From Leisingera methylohalidivorans DSM 14336 (GTDB lineage Bacteria > Pseudomonadota > Alphaproteobacteria > Rhodobacterales > Rhodobacteraceae): DNA of 64,000 nucleotides. The DNA lies in assembly GCF_000511355.1 (NCBI RefSeq), contig NC_023135.1:2382371-2446370 (forward strand), written 5' to 3'. Positions 39,346 to 46,235 of this stretch are shown here, piece by piece; within the stretch, counting starts at the first letter, position 1; every line of letters begins with the position of its first letter. The notes under the pieces are model-generated. The model had not been told where the DNA came from and searched no databases. It saw nothing but the letters and a program-made list of their open reading frames with translations. The position numbers and the translations under genes were made by a program.

Positions 39346-39401
39346 TCTACCGTCCCTTTTCGCGCGTCCCTCGCGTTAAACCGTTCCCCAGAATGAAAAG
39401 G

Positions 39402-39435
39402 GGCGGGTTGATCTGCTGCCACTGATCAACCCGCC
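39402..39435 (-). promoter_or_regulatory. Strong palindrome in the mraZ leader
   Basis: Perfect 12-bp stem: GGCGGGTTGATC (39402-39413) with GATCAACCCGCC (39424-39435), 10-base loop. On the minus strand it runs into CCTTTTC, so it resembles a terminator or attenuator 57 bases before the mraZ start. Whether it acts on RNA or as a protein site is not known. Confidence 0.6.
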
Positions 39436-39950
39436 GCCTTGGCCCGCTATGCGGGATGTCCGACTACGCGCGCCACCTGGGGGGATGTCTGCTCGCTCGC
39501 GCGCCGGATCTCTTGGTTCGATGAAAGCGAAGGCCTGTATGAAACCTGCTTTTTTAGTTTGGCTTGGGGTCGTTTGGCGCCCCGTCCCTCGTCTCATTCG
39601 ATGTAGTAGGGATACTATGGGAATTGATGGCACTGCAACTGTTTTCTGCGGGAAACTGCCGGGCGGCTGACAACAACGGCAGGGATTCGCAAGAGATTCG
39701 TGACCATATCGGGGCAAAATCGCGAACTTGTTGTGCAATCCGAACCCAAAAACACCACATGTAGAGGTGAGTTGCACTCGCAATTTTTCTCCCATAGTTT
39801 CCCGCGATTCCACGAGAAGGCATCCATCACCTGCGGATATTCCCTTTACGTTCTCCCTCCGCCGCCAAGGGCCCGCCGGAATACCCCGATATCAGCGCTT
39901 CAACAGCGCGTGATTCGCGCCCCAAAGAGGCAGGCGGGGCAAAGCGGGCC

Positions 39951-40037
39951 ATAATTTCCCATGCCGCCCATGAATTCCCGCCGGTCCCGTGAATTCCCAG
40001 CTGACCCATGCCATCCCGCCGGTCCCATACCGCCCCA
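39951..40037 (-). repeat. Tandem array of nine phased GGG boxes
   Basis: Read on the minus strand, GGG runs start at 40036, 40026, 40017, 40007, 39998, 39988, 39979, 39969 and 39960: spacings alternate 10, 9, 10, 9 throughout. Most boxes read TGGGA or CGGGA. The underlying unit is about 19 bp (for example TGGGACCGGCGGGATGGCA). The box form resembles MraZ sites but the array is about 600 bases from mraZ. Confidence 0.75.
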
Positions 40038-40118
40038 TGCGGGGCCGCCCGGCCCGCAGGCCGCCGAACCGGGCGCATAATCCCACCTGAGCCCAAGCCA
40101 AGGGTGCGAACCGCAAAC

Positions 40119-40139
40119 GGCCCGCCAACGAGGCGGGCC
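40119..40139 (-). terminator. Hairpin downstream of mrp
   Basis: Perfect 8-bp stem GGCCCGCC (40119-40126) and GGCGGGCC (40132-40139), loop AACGA, about 45 bases after the mrp stop. On the minus strand it is followed by GTTTGCGGTT, a weak T-rich tail. Confidence 0.55.
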
Positions 40140-40185
40140 ATCCGGGACTTTACGAGAGAGTTAGAGAGAGAGAGGCCCGCCGCGG

Positions 40186-41250
40186 TCAGGCCATGCCGCC
40201 GCCGATCAGACCTTCGGCAATCCGCGCATAGGCCATGGCCATCGGCCCCTCGCCCGCAGCGATGGGCGTGCCGCTGTCGCCGGCCAGGCGGGTTTCCAGA
40301 TCGATCGGCAGGGCGCCCAGGAGCGGCAGGCCAAGCGCCGCAGCTTCAGCGGCGACACCGCCATGGCCAAAGATGTGATGCTCGCCGCCGCAGTCCGGGC
40401 AGGTGAAGAATGACATGTTCTCGATCAGGCCCAGAACCGGGGTATTCAGCGTCTTGAGCATGTCCATCGCCTTGCGCGCATCCAGCAGCGCCACATCCTG
40501 CGGGGTGGAGACGACGATGGCGCCGGTCAGTTCCGTCTTGGTGCAAAGCGTCAGCTGCACATCGCCGGTGCCGGGCGGCAGATCGACGATCAGCACGTCC
40601 AGCTCTCCCCAGTTCACCTGCCCCAGCATCTGCTGCAGCGCCCCCATCAGCATCGGGCCGCGCCAGACCACCGCCTTGCCCTCCTCCAGCATGAAGCCGA
40701 TCGACATCAGGGTAACGCCATGGGCGTGCAGCGGCTCGATGATCTTGCCATCAGGGCTGGCAGGCCGGCCCTTGGCGCCCATCATGCGGGGCTGCGAGGG
40801 GCCATAGATGTCGGCGTCCAGCAGGCCGACCTTGCGCCCCTGCTTGGCCAGCGCCACCGCAAGGTTGGAGGAGACGGTGGATTTGCCCACCCCGCCCTTG
40901 CCGGAGGCAATTGCCAGGATCCGTTTGACCCCTGCGGGTTTCAGCGGCCCGGCCTGCGGTTTGGGGTGGCCGCCGACCTTGAGACTGGGCGCCGGCTGTT
41001 GCGGCGCATGGGCGGTGAGCGCGGCCGAGACGGTCTCGACCCCGTCAAGCGCCAGCACTGCAGCCTCGGCCGCTTTGCGCAAAGGCTCCATCAGCTTGGC
41101 GATCTCGGGGCTGGGCGCCTCGATCACAAAGCTGACCTTGCCGCCCTCGATGCGCAGCGCGCGCAGCATGTCGCGCGACACCAGCGTGCCGCCATCCGGC
41201 AAGGCGAGCCGCTCCAATGTTTCGCGAATCTGATCCTGAGTGACCGCCAT
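40186..41250 (-). CDS. apbC: Mrp/ApbC family iron-sulfur cluster carrier ATPase
   Basis: 354 residues. Cytoplasmic P-loop NTPase that carries and delivers [4Fe-4S] clusters. N-terminal MIP18/DUF59-like domain (residues 1-80), an Ala/Pro linker, then deviant Walker [11 protein letters not shown] (116-125), [28 protein letters not shown] and the cluster-binding CxxC in [18 protein letters not shown] 41250 has AGGAGAG five bases upstream. Divergent from the DUF1127 gene. Confidence 0.95.
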   Translation of the reverse strand: MAVTQDQIRETLERLALPDGGTLVSRDMLRALRIEGGKVSFVIEAPSPEIAKLMEPLRKAAEAAVLALDGVETVSAALTAHAPQQPAPSLKVGGHPKPQAGPLKPAGVKRILAIASGKGGVGKSTVSSNLAVALAKQGRKVGLLDADIYGPSQPRMMGAKGRPASPDGKIIEPLHAHGVTLMSIGFMLEEGKAVVWRGPMLMGALQQMLGQVNWGELDVLIVDLPPGTGDVQLTLCTKTELTGAIVVSTPQDVALLDARKAMDMLKTLNTPVLGLIENMSFFTCPDCGGEHHIFGHGGVAAEAAALGLPLLGALPIDLETRLAGDSGTPIAAGEGPMAMAYARIAEGLIGGGMA

Positions 41251-41611
41251 GACTGCTCTCCTGCGTGTTTTCTGGCCCGTATATATGTGCCCGCCCTGCG
41301 CCTTGGAACCCGTCATGCCTGATTGCCGCAGCCCAGGGCCCGAGGTCAGGGGCCGCATCTGTCAACAGGGCGCGCCGCCAGCCACGCGCAGACTGCAGCC
41401 CGGCGCCCGGTAATTATACAGTTGCGCAACTGCTTGCCGGAATTTGCGTCCCTTTACAAAGGCATACCCAGAGCCACCCATGCAATTGCCGCATAGCAGC
41501 ATTGACGTTGCACGGGATTGCGCCTCCGCGGAAGATCCCTAAATTACCCCTCAAGCGGCGCCGGGATGGCGTCAGGCGAATGACGAAACGACTGGACGAG
41601 GGAACGGAACC
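41251..41611. other. mrp-DUF1127 divergent gap
   Basis: About 360 bases without a gene; should carry the promoters of both neighbours. A GTATATAT string lies close to mrp. On the plus strand TTGCAC (41508-41513) and CCTAAAT (from 41538) look promoter-like but their spacing (24) does not fit a standard pair. In Rhodobacter the homologous DUF1127 locus is driven by RpoH-type sigma factors; I could not define such a site here. Confidence 0.4.
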
Positions 41612-41821
41612 ATGGCTGCAGCACATCAAATCTCCGCGGTGAGCGTGGCATCCCCGGCTGGCATCCTGGACGCGCTGATGGTGAAATTCACCCGCTACCG
41701 GATGTACCGCAAGACCGTCAGCGAACTGTCGGCATTGTCGGGGCACGATCTGGCGGATCTGGGCCTGCACCGGTCCGAAATCCAGCGCGTTGCCTATCAG
41801 GCCGCTTACGAGAACAACTAA
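41612..41821 (+). CDS. DUF1127 small protein (CcaF1-like)
   Basis: 69 residues. C-terminal DUF1127 domain: YRKTVSELSALSGHDLADLGLHRSEIQRVAYQAAYE, with a basic preceding segment (FTRYRMYRK). DUF1127 proteins are small, Arg-rich and often stress-induced; in Rhodobacter sphaeroides one of them (CcaF1) is an RNA-binding protein whose 3' UTR is processed into CcsR 'cuckoo' RNAs. The same arrangement is seen here. GAGGGAACGG precedes the ATG. Confidence 0.93.
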   Translation: MAAAHQISAVSVASPAGILDALMVKFTRYRMYRKTVSELSALSGHDLADLGLHRSEIQRVAYQAAYENN

Positions 41822-41828
41822 TAGAGAT

Positions 41829-41901
41829 CAGGCCTTTTCTCCTCCTCCCTTGAAGGGCCTGTCCTACGCGGCGGCATCCTCCTCCTCCCTGATGCCGCCG
41901 C
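41829..41901 (+). ncRNA. Cuckoo/CcsR-type small RNA, first hairpin pair
   Basis: Two stem-loops whose loops show CCTCCTCCC (41841-41849 and 41881-41889). Hairpin 1 is 41829-41861 (10 bp, CAGGCCTTTT with GAAGGGCCTG). Hairpin 2 is 41868-41901 with a perfect 11-bp stem GCGGCGGCATC/GATGCCGCCGC. The loop motif is an anti-Shine-Dalgarno sequence. It begins 8 bases after the DUF1127 stop, as in the R. sphaeroides CcsR locus. RNA processing is inferred. Confidence 0.85.
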
Positions 41902-41931
41902 ACCTATACCGGTTAACAGCCGGGCTTGAAT

Positions 41932-42009
41932 CACCGGGATCTCCTCCTCCCTGAATTCCGGTGTTTGACAGAACGGCGGTGCCCCTCCTCCCTGGGTGCC
42001 GCCGTTTTT
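41932..42009 (+). ncRNA. Cuckoo/CcsR-type small RNA, second hairpin pair with terminator
   Basis: Two more stem-loops with CCTCCTCCC loops (41943-41951 and 41984-41992). Hairpin 3 is 41932-41963 (CACCGGGAT with ATTCCGGTG). Hairpin 4 is 41972-42006 with a 13-bp stem including two wobble pairs and runs straight into TTTTT, so it doubles as an intrinsic terminator for the whole DUF1127-cuckoo transcript. Confidence 0.85.
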
Positions 42010-42132
42010 GCGTTTCTCCCCCCGAACAGCTCTCCCGCTGGATGCAGGTATCTGCAGCCAGGCAGCTGCCTGTCCGTTTTGCGCAAACTTTCAAGGACGG
42101 GGCGGCGCAGGCGCGGCGGGCAGCAGCGGGGG

Positions 42133-42178
42133 CCCCCCCCCGCCCCCCCCCCCGGGTTCGGATCGCTGCGCGATCCGA
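42133..42178. repeat. Interrupted poly-C tract and adjacent palindrome
   Basis: C9 (42133-42141), one G, then C11 (42143-42153), preceded by G5; prone to slippage or to sequencing error. Directly after is a perfect 9-bp palindrome TCGGATCGC (42158-42166) with GCGATCCGA (42170-42178), which may be the end of the leftward helicase transcript. The rest of 42010-42209 shows nothing. Confidence 0.8.
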
Positions 42179-42209
42179 TCCGCCGGTCAATCCTGGTAAA
42201 TGGGAGGGA

Positions 42210-44603
42210 TCAGAATGGCACGTCGTCGGTGGCGGAAACGAAGCGGGCGACCACTTTCTTGGTGCCGGCCTTCTCGAACGCCACTTCCAGCTTGTCGCCC
42301 TCGATGCCGGTGATGGCGCCATAGCCGAATTTCTGGTGGAACACCCGTTCGCCCAGGGTGAAACTGGAGGTGGCGGTGAGGTCGATCACCTGATGCTTGC
42401 TTTCCTTGGGCTGCGACAGCCCGCGCGCGCCTGCGCGCGCCTGCATCCGCTTCCAGCCCGGCGAGTTGTAGCCATCGGCCTGGGCCATTTTCTCTTCAAT
42501 GGTGGAACGGACCTGGCCGCCGCCCACAGTATCGCTCATGGCGCCGCCCATAGTACTGGCCGGTGCTGCCGCCCCGTAGCCGCCGCCATAGAGGCCCGGC
42601 GGGGTCAGCACTTCGACGTGCTCCTCGGGAAGTTCGTCGATGAAACGCGAGGGCAGCTGCGATTGCCATTGCCCGAACACCCGCCGGTTGCCAGCAAAGG
42701 AAATGGTGCAGATCTGCTCGGCCCGGGTGATGCCGACATAGGCCAGCCTGCGTTCCTCCTCGAGCCCCTTGAGGCCGCTTTCATCCATTGAGCGCTGCGA
42801 GGGGAACAGCCCGTCCTCCCAGCCCGGCAGGAACACCGCGGGGAATTCCAGCCCCTTGGCGGCGTGCAGGGTCATGATCGAGACCTTCTCGTCCGCGTCC
42901 TGCTTGTCATTGTCCATCACCAGGCTGACATGTTCGAGGAAGCCCTGGAGATTTTCGAAATTTTCCAGCGCCTTGACCAGTTCCTTGAGGTTTTCCAGAC
43001 GGCCCGGCGAATCCGGGTTCTTGTCGTTCTGCCAATGGGCGGTGTAACCGCTCTCGTCCAGGATGATCCCGGCCAGCTCCATATGGGTGATGTCGGCATC
43101 GCCGGCCATCCGGCCCCAGCGGGCGATGCCCTCAACCAGCTGGCGCAGGGCGCCGCCGCCCTTGCCCTTGATCAAGCCGCCCTCGACCGCCAGCCGGGCG
43201 CCCTCGACCAGCGAGACGCCGTTTTCGCGGGCGATGCCCTGAATGGTCTGCTGCGCCTTGTCGCCAAGGCCGCGTTTGGGGGTGTTGACGATGCGTTCGA
43301 ACGCCAGATCGTCGTCGGGGGAAACCACAACGCGGAAATAGGCCATCGCGTCGCGGATTTCGAGCCGTTCATAGAATCGCGGGCCGCCGATCACCCGGTA
43401 CGGCAGGCCGATGGTCAGAAAGCGGTCCTCGAACGCGCGCATCTGGTGCGAGGCGCGGACCAGAATCGCCATGCTGTTGAGGCCGGTCGGCGACTGGCCG
43501 CGGGTGCCGCGCTGCATCGCCTCGATCTCCTCACCGATCCAGCGGGCCTCTTCCTCGCCGTCCCAATGGCCGATCAGGCGGACCTTTTCGCCGTCGCCGG
43601 CGGCCGTCCACAGTTCTTTGCCCAGACGGCCCTGATTGCCGCGGATCACGTTTGCCGCCGCCGCCAGAATATGGCCGGTGGAGCGGTAGTTCTGCTCCAG
43701 CCGCACCACCATGGCACCGGGAAAGTCCTTTTCGAACCGCAGAATGTTGCCGACCTCGGCGCCGCGCCAGCCGTAGATCGACTGGTCGTCGTCGCCGACG
43801 CAGCAGACATTCTTATGCGCACCGGCCAAGAGCCGCAGCCAGAGGTACTGGGCGACGTTGGTATCCTGATATTCATCCACCATAATGTAACGGAACCAGC
43901 GCTGATACTGCTCCAGCACGTCCGGGTGGTTCTGGAAGATCGTCACCATGTGCAGCAGCAGGTCGCCGAAATCCACCGCGTTCAGCTCGCGCAGGCGGGT
44001 CTGGTACTGGGTGTAGAATTGAGTGCCGCGGCTGTTGTAGGCGCCGGCATCGGCCGCCGGCACTTTCTCAGGCGTCAAGGCGCGGTTTTTCCAATCGTCG
44101 ATGATGCCCGCCAGCATCCGCGCGGGCCAGCGTTTGTCGTCGATGCCTTCCGCCTTGATCAGCTGCTTCAGCAACCGGATCTGATCGTCGGTGTCCAGAA
44201 TGGTGAAGTTGGATTTCAGCCCCGCCAGTTCCGCATGGCGGCGCAGCAGTTTCACACAGACCGAATGGAAGGTGCCAAGCCACGGCATCCCTTCGACCGC
44301 CTGGCCCAGCATTGCAGCCACACGCTCTTTCATCTCGCGGGCGGCCTTGTTGGTGAAGGTTACCGACAGGATCTCGTTCGGGCGCACCCGGCCGGTGCTG
44401 AGGAGATGCACAATCCGCGTGGTCAATGCCTTGGTCTTGCCAGTGCCCGCCCCTGCCAGCATCAGCACCGGGCCGTCCAGGCATTCCACCGCTTCGCGCT
44501 GCGCCGGGTTGAGGCCGTCCAGATAGGGCATCGGCCGCGCACCCATGGCGCGGGCCGACAATGATGCGCCCTCAAAGGCGTCCATTTCGTCAAAACTGCT
44601 CAT
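42210..44603 (-). CDS. uvrD: UvrD/PcrA-type DNA helicase
   Basis: 797 residues. Superfamily 1 3'-5' helicase for nucleotide excision and mismatch repair. Motifs in order: Q-motif LDGLNPAQREAVE, Walker A LAGAGTGKTKALT, Ia SVTFTNKAAREM, II VDEYQDTN, III GDDDQSIYGWRGA, IV RLEQNYRST, V TLHAAKGLEFPAVFLPGWEDGLFP, VI RLAYVGITRAE. The C-terminus ends in a Tudor-like PcrA tail (GERVFHQKFGYGAITGIEGDKLEVAFEKAGTKKVVARF, shown in part of family). ATG 44603 has AGGA eight bases upstream. Confidence 0.95.
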   Translation of the reverse strand: MSSFDEMDAFEGASLSARAMGARPMPYLDGLNPAQREAVECLDGPVLMLAGAGTGKTKALTTRIVHLLSTGRVRPNEILSVTFTNKAAREMKERVAAMLGQAVEGMPWLGTFHSVCVKLLRRHAELAGLKSNFTILDTDDQIRLLKQLIKAEGIDDKRWPARMLAGIIDDWKNRALTPEKVPAADAGAYNSRGTQFYTQYQTRLRELNAVDFGDLLLHMVTIFQNHPDVLEQYQRWFRYIMVDEYQDTNVAQYLWLRLLAGAHKNVCCVGDDDQSIYGWRGAEVGNILRFEKDFPGAMVVRLEQNYRSTGHILAAAANVIRGNQGRLGKELWTAAGDGEKVRLIGHWDGEEEARWIGEEIEAMQRGTRGQSPTGLNSMAILVRASHQMRAFEDRFLTIGLPYRVIGGPRFYERLEIRDAMAYFRVVVSPDDDLAFERIVNTPKRGLGDKAQQTIQGIARENGVSLVEGARLAVEGGLIKGKGGGALRQLVEGIARWGRMAGDADITHMELAGIILDESGYTAHWQNDKNPDSPGRLENLKELVKALENFENLQGFLEHVSLVMDNDKQDADEKVSIMTLHAAKGLEFPAVFLPGWEDGLFPSQRSMDESGLKGLEEERRLAYVGITRAEQICTISFAGNRRVFGQWQSQLPSRFIDELPEEHVEVLTPPGLYGGGYGAAAPASTMGGAMSDTVGGGQVRSTIEEKMAQADGYNSPGWKRMQARAGARGLSQPKESKHQVIDLTATSSFTLGERVFHQKFGYGAITGIEGDKLEVAFEKAGTKKVVARFVSATDDVPF

Positions 44604-44766
44604 GCGCGCGATCCTAGCCTGATTCAATCCCGGCGGAAAGAGGACGTTCACACTCTGTTCGCTGGAGTGCCGGACAGGTCCGCAGCAGGTCCGCAGCGGG
44701 TGCGCGCCGCAGGGTCCGCAACTGCAGGGGCTGGACATTCAGGCCGGCCCGCCGGCTAATGCCCGC

Positions 44767-45912
44767 ATGGATTTGCATCAGCAGTACCCCGGCCTTGAAG
44801 ACCTGAAACGCCGCGCCGAACGGCGGCTGCCGCGGTTTGTCTGGGATTATCTGGACAGCGGCACCGGAGCAGAGGCCGCACGGGCGCGCAACCGGACGGG
44901 CCTGGACCGGGTGGGATTTCTGCCGTCGGTGCTGCACGGGCCGATGGAACCGGATCTTTCCACTCCGTTTCTGGGCACCGCCCATGCGCTGCCTTTCGGG
45001 ATTGCGCCGGTGGGCATGTCCGGGCTGATCTGGCCGGACGCCGAGGGCATTCTGGCCCGCGCCGCCGCCGCTGCCGGCATTCCCTACTGCCTGTCGACGG
45101 TTGCCAGCCAATCGCCGGAGGACCTGGCGCCGCATCTGGGCGGGGATGGCTGGTTCCAATTGTACCCGCCCAAGGACGAGGCCATCCGCAGCGATCTGCT
45201 GGCGCGGGCGCGGGATGCCGGTTTCAAGACCCTGGTGCTGACGGTGGATGTGCCCGCCGCCTCGCGCCGCGAACGGCAGACACGGTCGGGGCTGACGCAG
45301 CCGCCGCGGCTGACCCCGCGGCTGCTGGCGCAGATTGCGCAGCGCCCGGCCTGGGCGCTGGGGATGGCGCGCCGGGGTCTGCCGCGGATGCGGGCATTGG
45401 ACAAGTACATACCGGGCGAACAGGCCAACCTGCCGCCGACGGCCCATATTGGCTATGTGCTGCGCACTTCGCCGGATTGGGACTATGTGCATTGGCTGCG
45501 GCGCAACTGGGACGGCCCCTTTGTCATCAAAGGGGTGCAGCGCGCCGAAGACGCCAAACGCTTGCAGGCGGCGGGGGCGGATGCGGTCTGGGTCTCCAAC
45601 CATGGCGGGCGCCAGTTCGACGGCTGCCCGGCGGCGATTGATCTGCTGCCGGAGATCCGCGCCGCGGTGGACCTGCCATTGATTTTCGACAGCGGCATCG
45701 AAGGCGGCCTGGACATTCTGCGGGCGCTGGCGCTGGGGGCGGATTTCGTCATGCTGGGGCGCGCCTTTCACTATGCGCTGGCCGCCCTGGGCGCCGCCGG
45801 CCCGGCGCATCTGGCTGACATGCTGGCCAAGGACATGCAGGCGAACATGTGCCAGCTTGGCCTGTCCGGACTGGACGCAGTCCGCAGCTTGCAGCGGCGC
45901 AAACTGGACTGA
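44767..45912 (+). CDS. FMN-dependent alpha-hydroxy-acid oxidizing protein
   Basis: 381 residues, one TIM barrel of the glycolate oxidase/L-lactate dehydrogenase family. Seen: LKRRAERRLPRFVWDYLDSG, FGIAPVGMSGLIWPDAE, LTVDVPAASRRERQTR, active-site His279 in WVSNHGGRQFDG, and DSGIEGGLDILRALALGADFVMLGR (FMN phosphate). Substrate cannot be fixed; lactate, mandelate or glycolate are candidates. No signal peptide or membrane anchor. An ATTGCGC/GCGCAAT hairpin overlaps the stop codon (45912-45934) and may end the transcript. Confidence 0.92.
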   Translation: MDLHQQYPGLEDLKRRAERRLPRFVWDYLDSGTGAEAARARNRTGLDRVGFLPSVLHGPMEPDLSTPFLGTAHALPFGIAPVGMSGLIWPDAEGILARAAAAAGIPYCLSTVASQSPEDLAPHLGGDGWFQLYPPKDEAIRSDLLARARDAGFKTLVLTVDVPAASRRERQTRSGLTQPPRLTPRLLAQIAQRPAWALGMARRGLPRMRALDKYIPGEQANLPPTAHIGYVLRTSPDWDYVHWLRRNWDGPFVIKGVQRAEDAKRLQAAGADAVWVSNHGGRQFDGCPAAIDLLPEIRAAVDLPLIFDSGIEGGLDILRALALGADFVMLGRAFHYALAALGAAGPAHLADMLAKDMQANMCQLGLSGLDAVRSLQRRKLD

Positions 45913-45934
45913 TTGCGCGCCGCGCTGGCGCAAT

Positions 45935-46235
45935 TTGCCCAAAAATCGGAGAATGGCGCCAAAATGACGCACCCCGGCCGCCACTTGCTCGCTGCGTCGC
46001 GGCAAAAATAGTTACAAAATCGTGCTGCAAGTGCGAAATTTCTGTGCTTTCCCGCCCGTTGCAAGCGGATGGTCAAACTGCGGATCCACTGCATCAGACG
46101 GCAAAACGCGGACCAGGAAAGCGAAAACAAGCCGCTTGAGAGCGCAATCATGCCGGAAATACCCAGAACTACGGTTGTGCGGTTCGCTAGTATCCGCCTA
46201 ACACTGCACCAACTTGCACGGACCCCGAGGGTGAA
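45935..46235. other. Gap upstream of pyc
   Basis: About 300 bases, AT-richer than the genes around it, with no credible gene. It should carry the pyc promoter; no confident site was assigned. Confidence 0.4.

Larger units (their letters stand above)
39346..40185. other. 840-base noncoding region upstream of mraZ
   Basis: No credible gene on either strand. From mraZ outward it holds: a 12-bp palindrome (39402-39435); an inverted pair of GGGA-A/T-ACTATGGGA motifs (39608-39632 on plus, 39790-39804 on minus); a 19-bp-unit tandem array of nine in-phase GGG runs on the minus strand (39951-40037); a GC hairpin after mrp (40119-40139); and a GA/CT-rich simple repeat (40151-40172). I looked for RNase P RNA here and found no conserved motif of it. 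Confidence 0.7.

Noticed and set aside
39827..40141. Leftward 104-codon frame across the GGG array
   Set aside because: Its Gly/Arg/Trp-rich translation simply mirrors the tandem repeat.
40151..40172. GA-rich simple repeat after mrp as a regulatory element
   Set aside because: Short purine run in the 3' flank with no pairing partner or known role; kept only as a note in the gap description.
39346..40185. Possible RNase P RNA gene upstream of mraZ
   Set aside because: None of the conserved RNase P RNA segments is visible; the region holds simple repeats instead.
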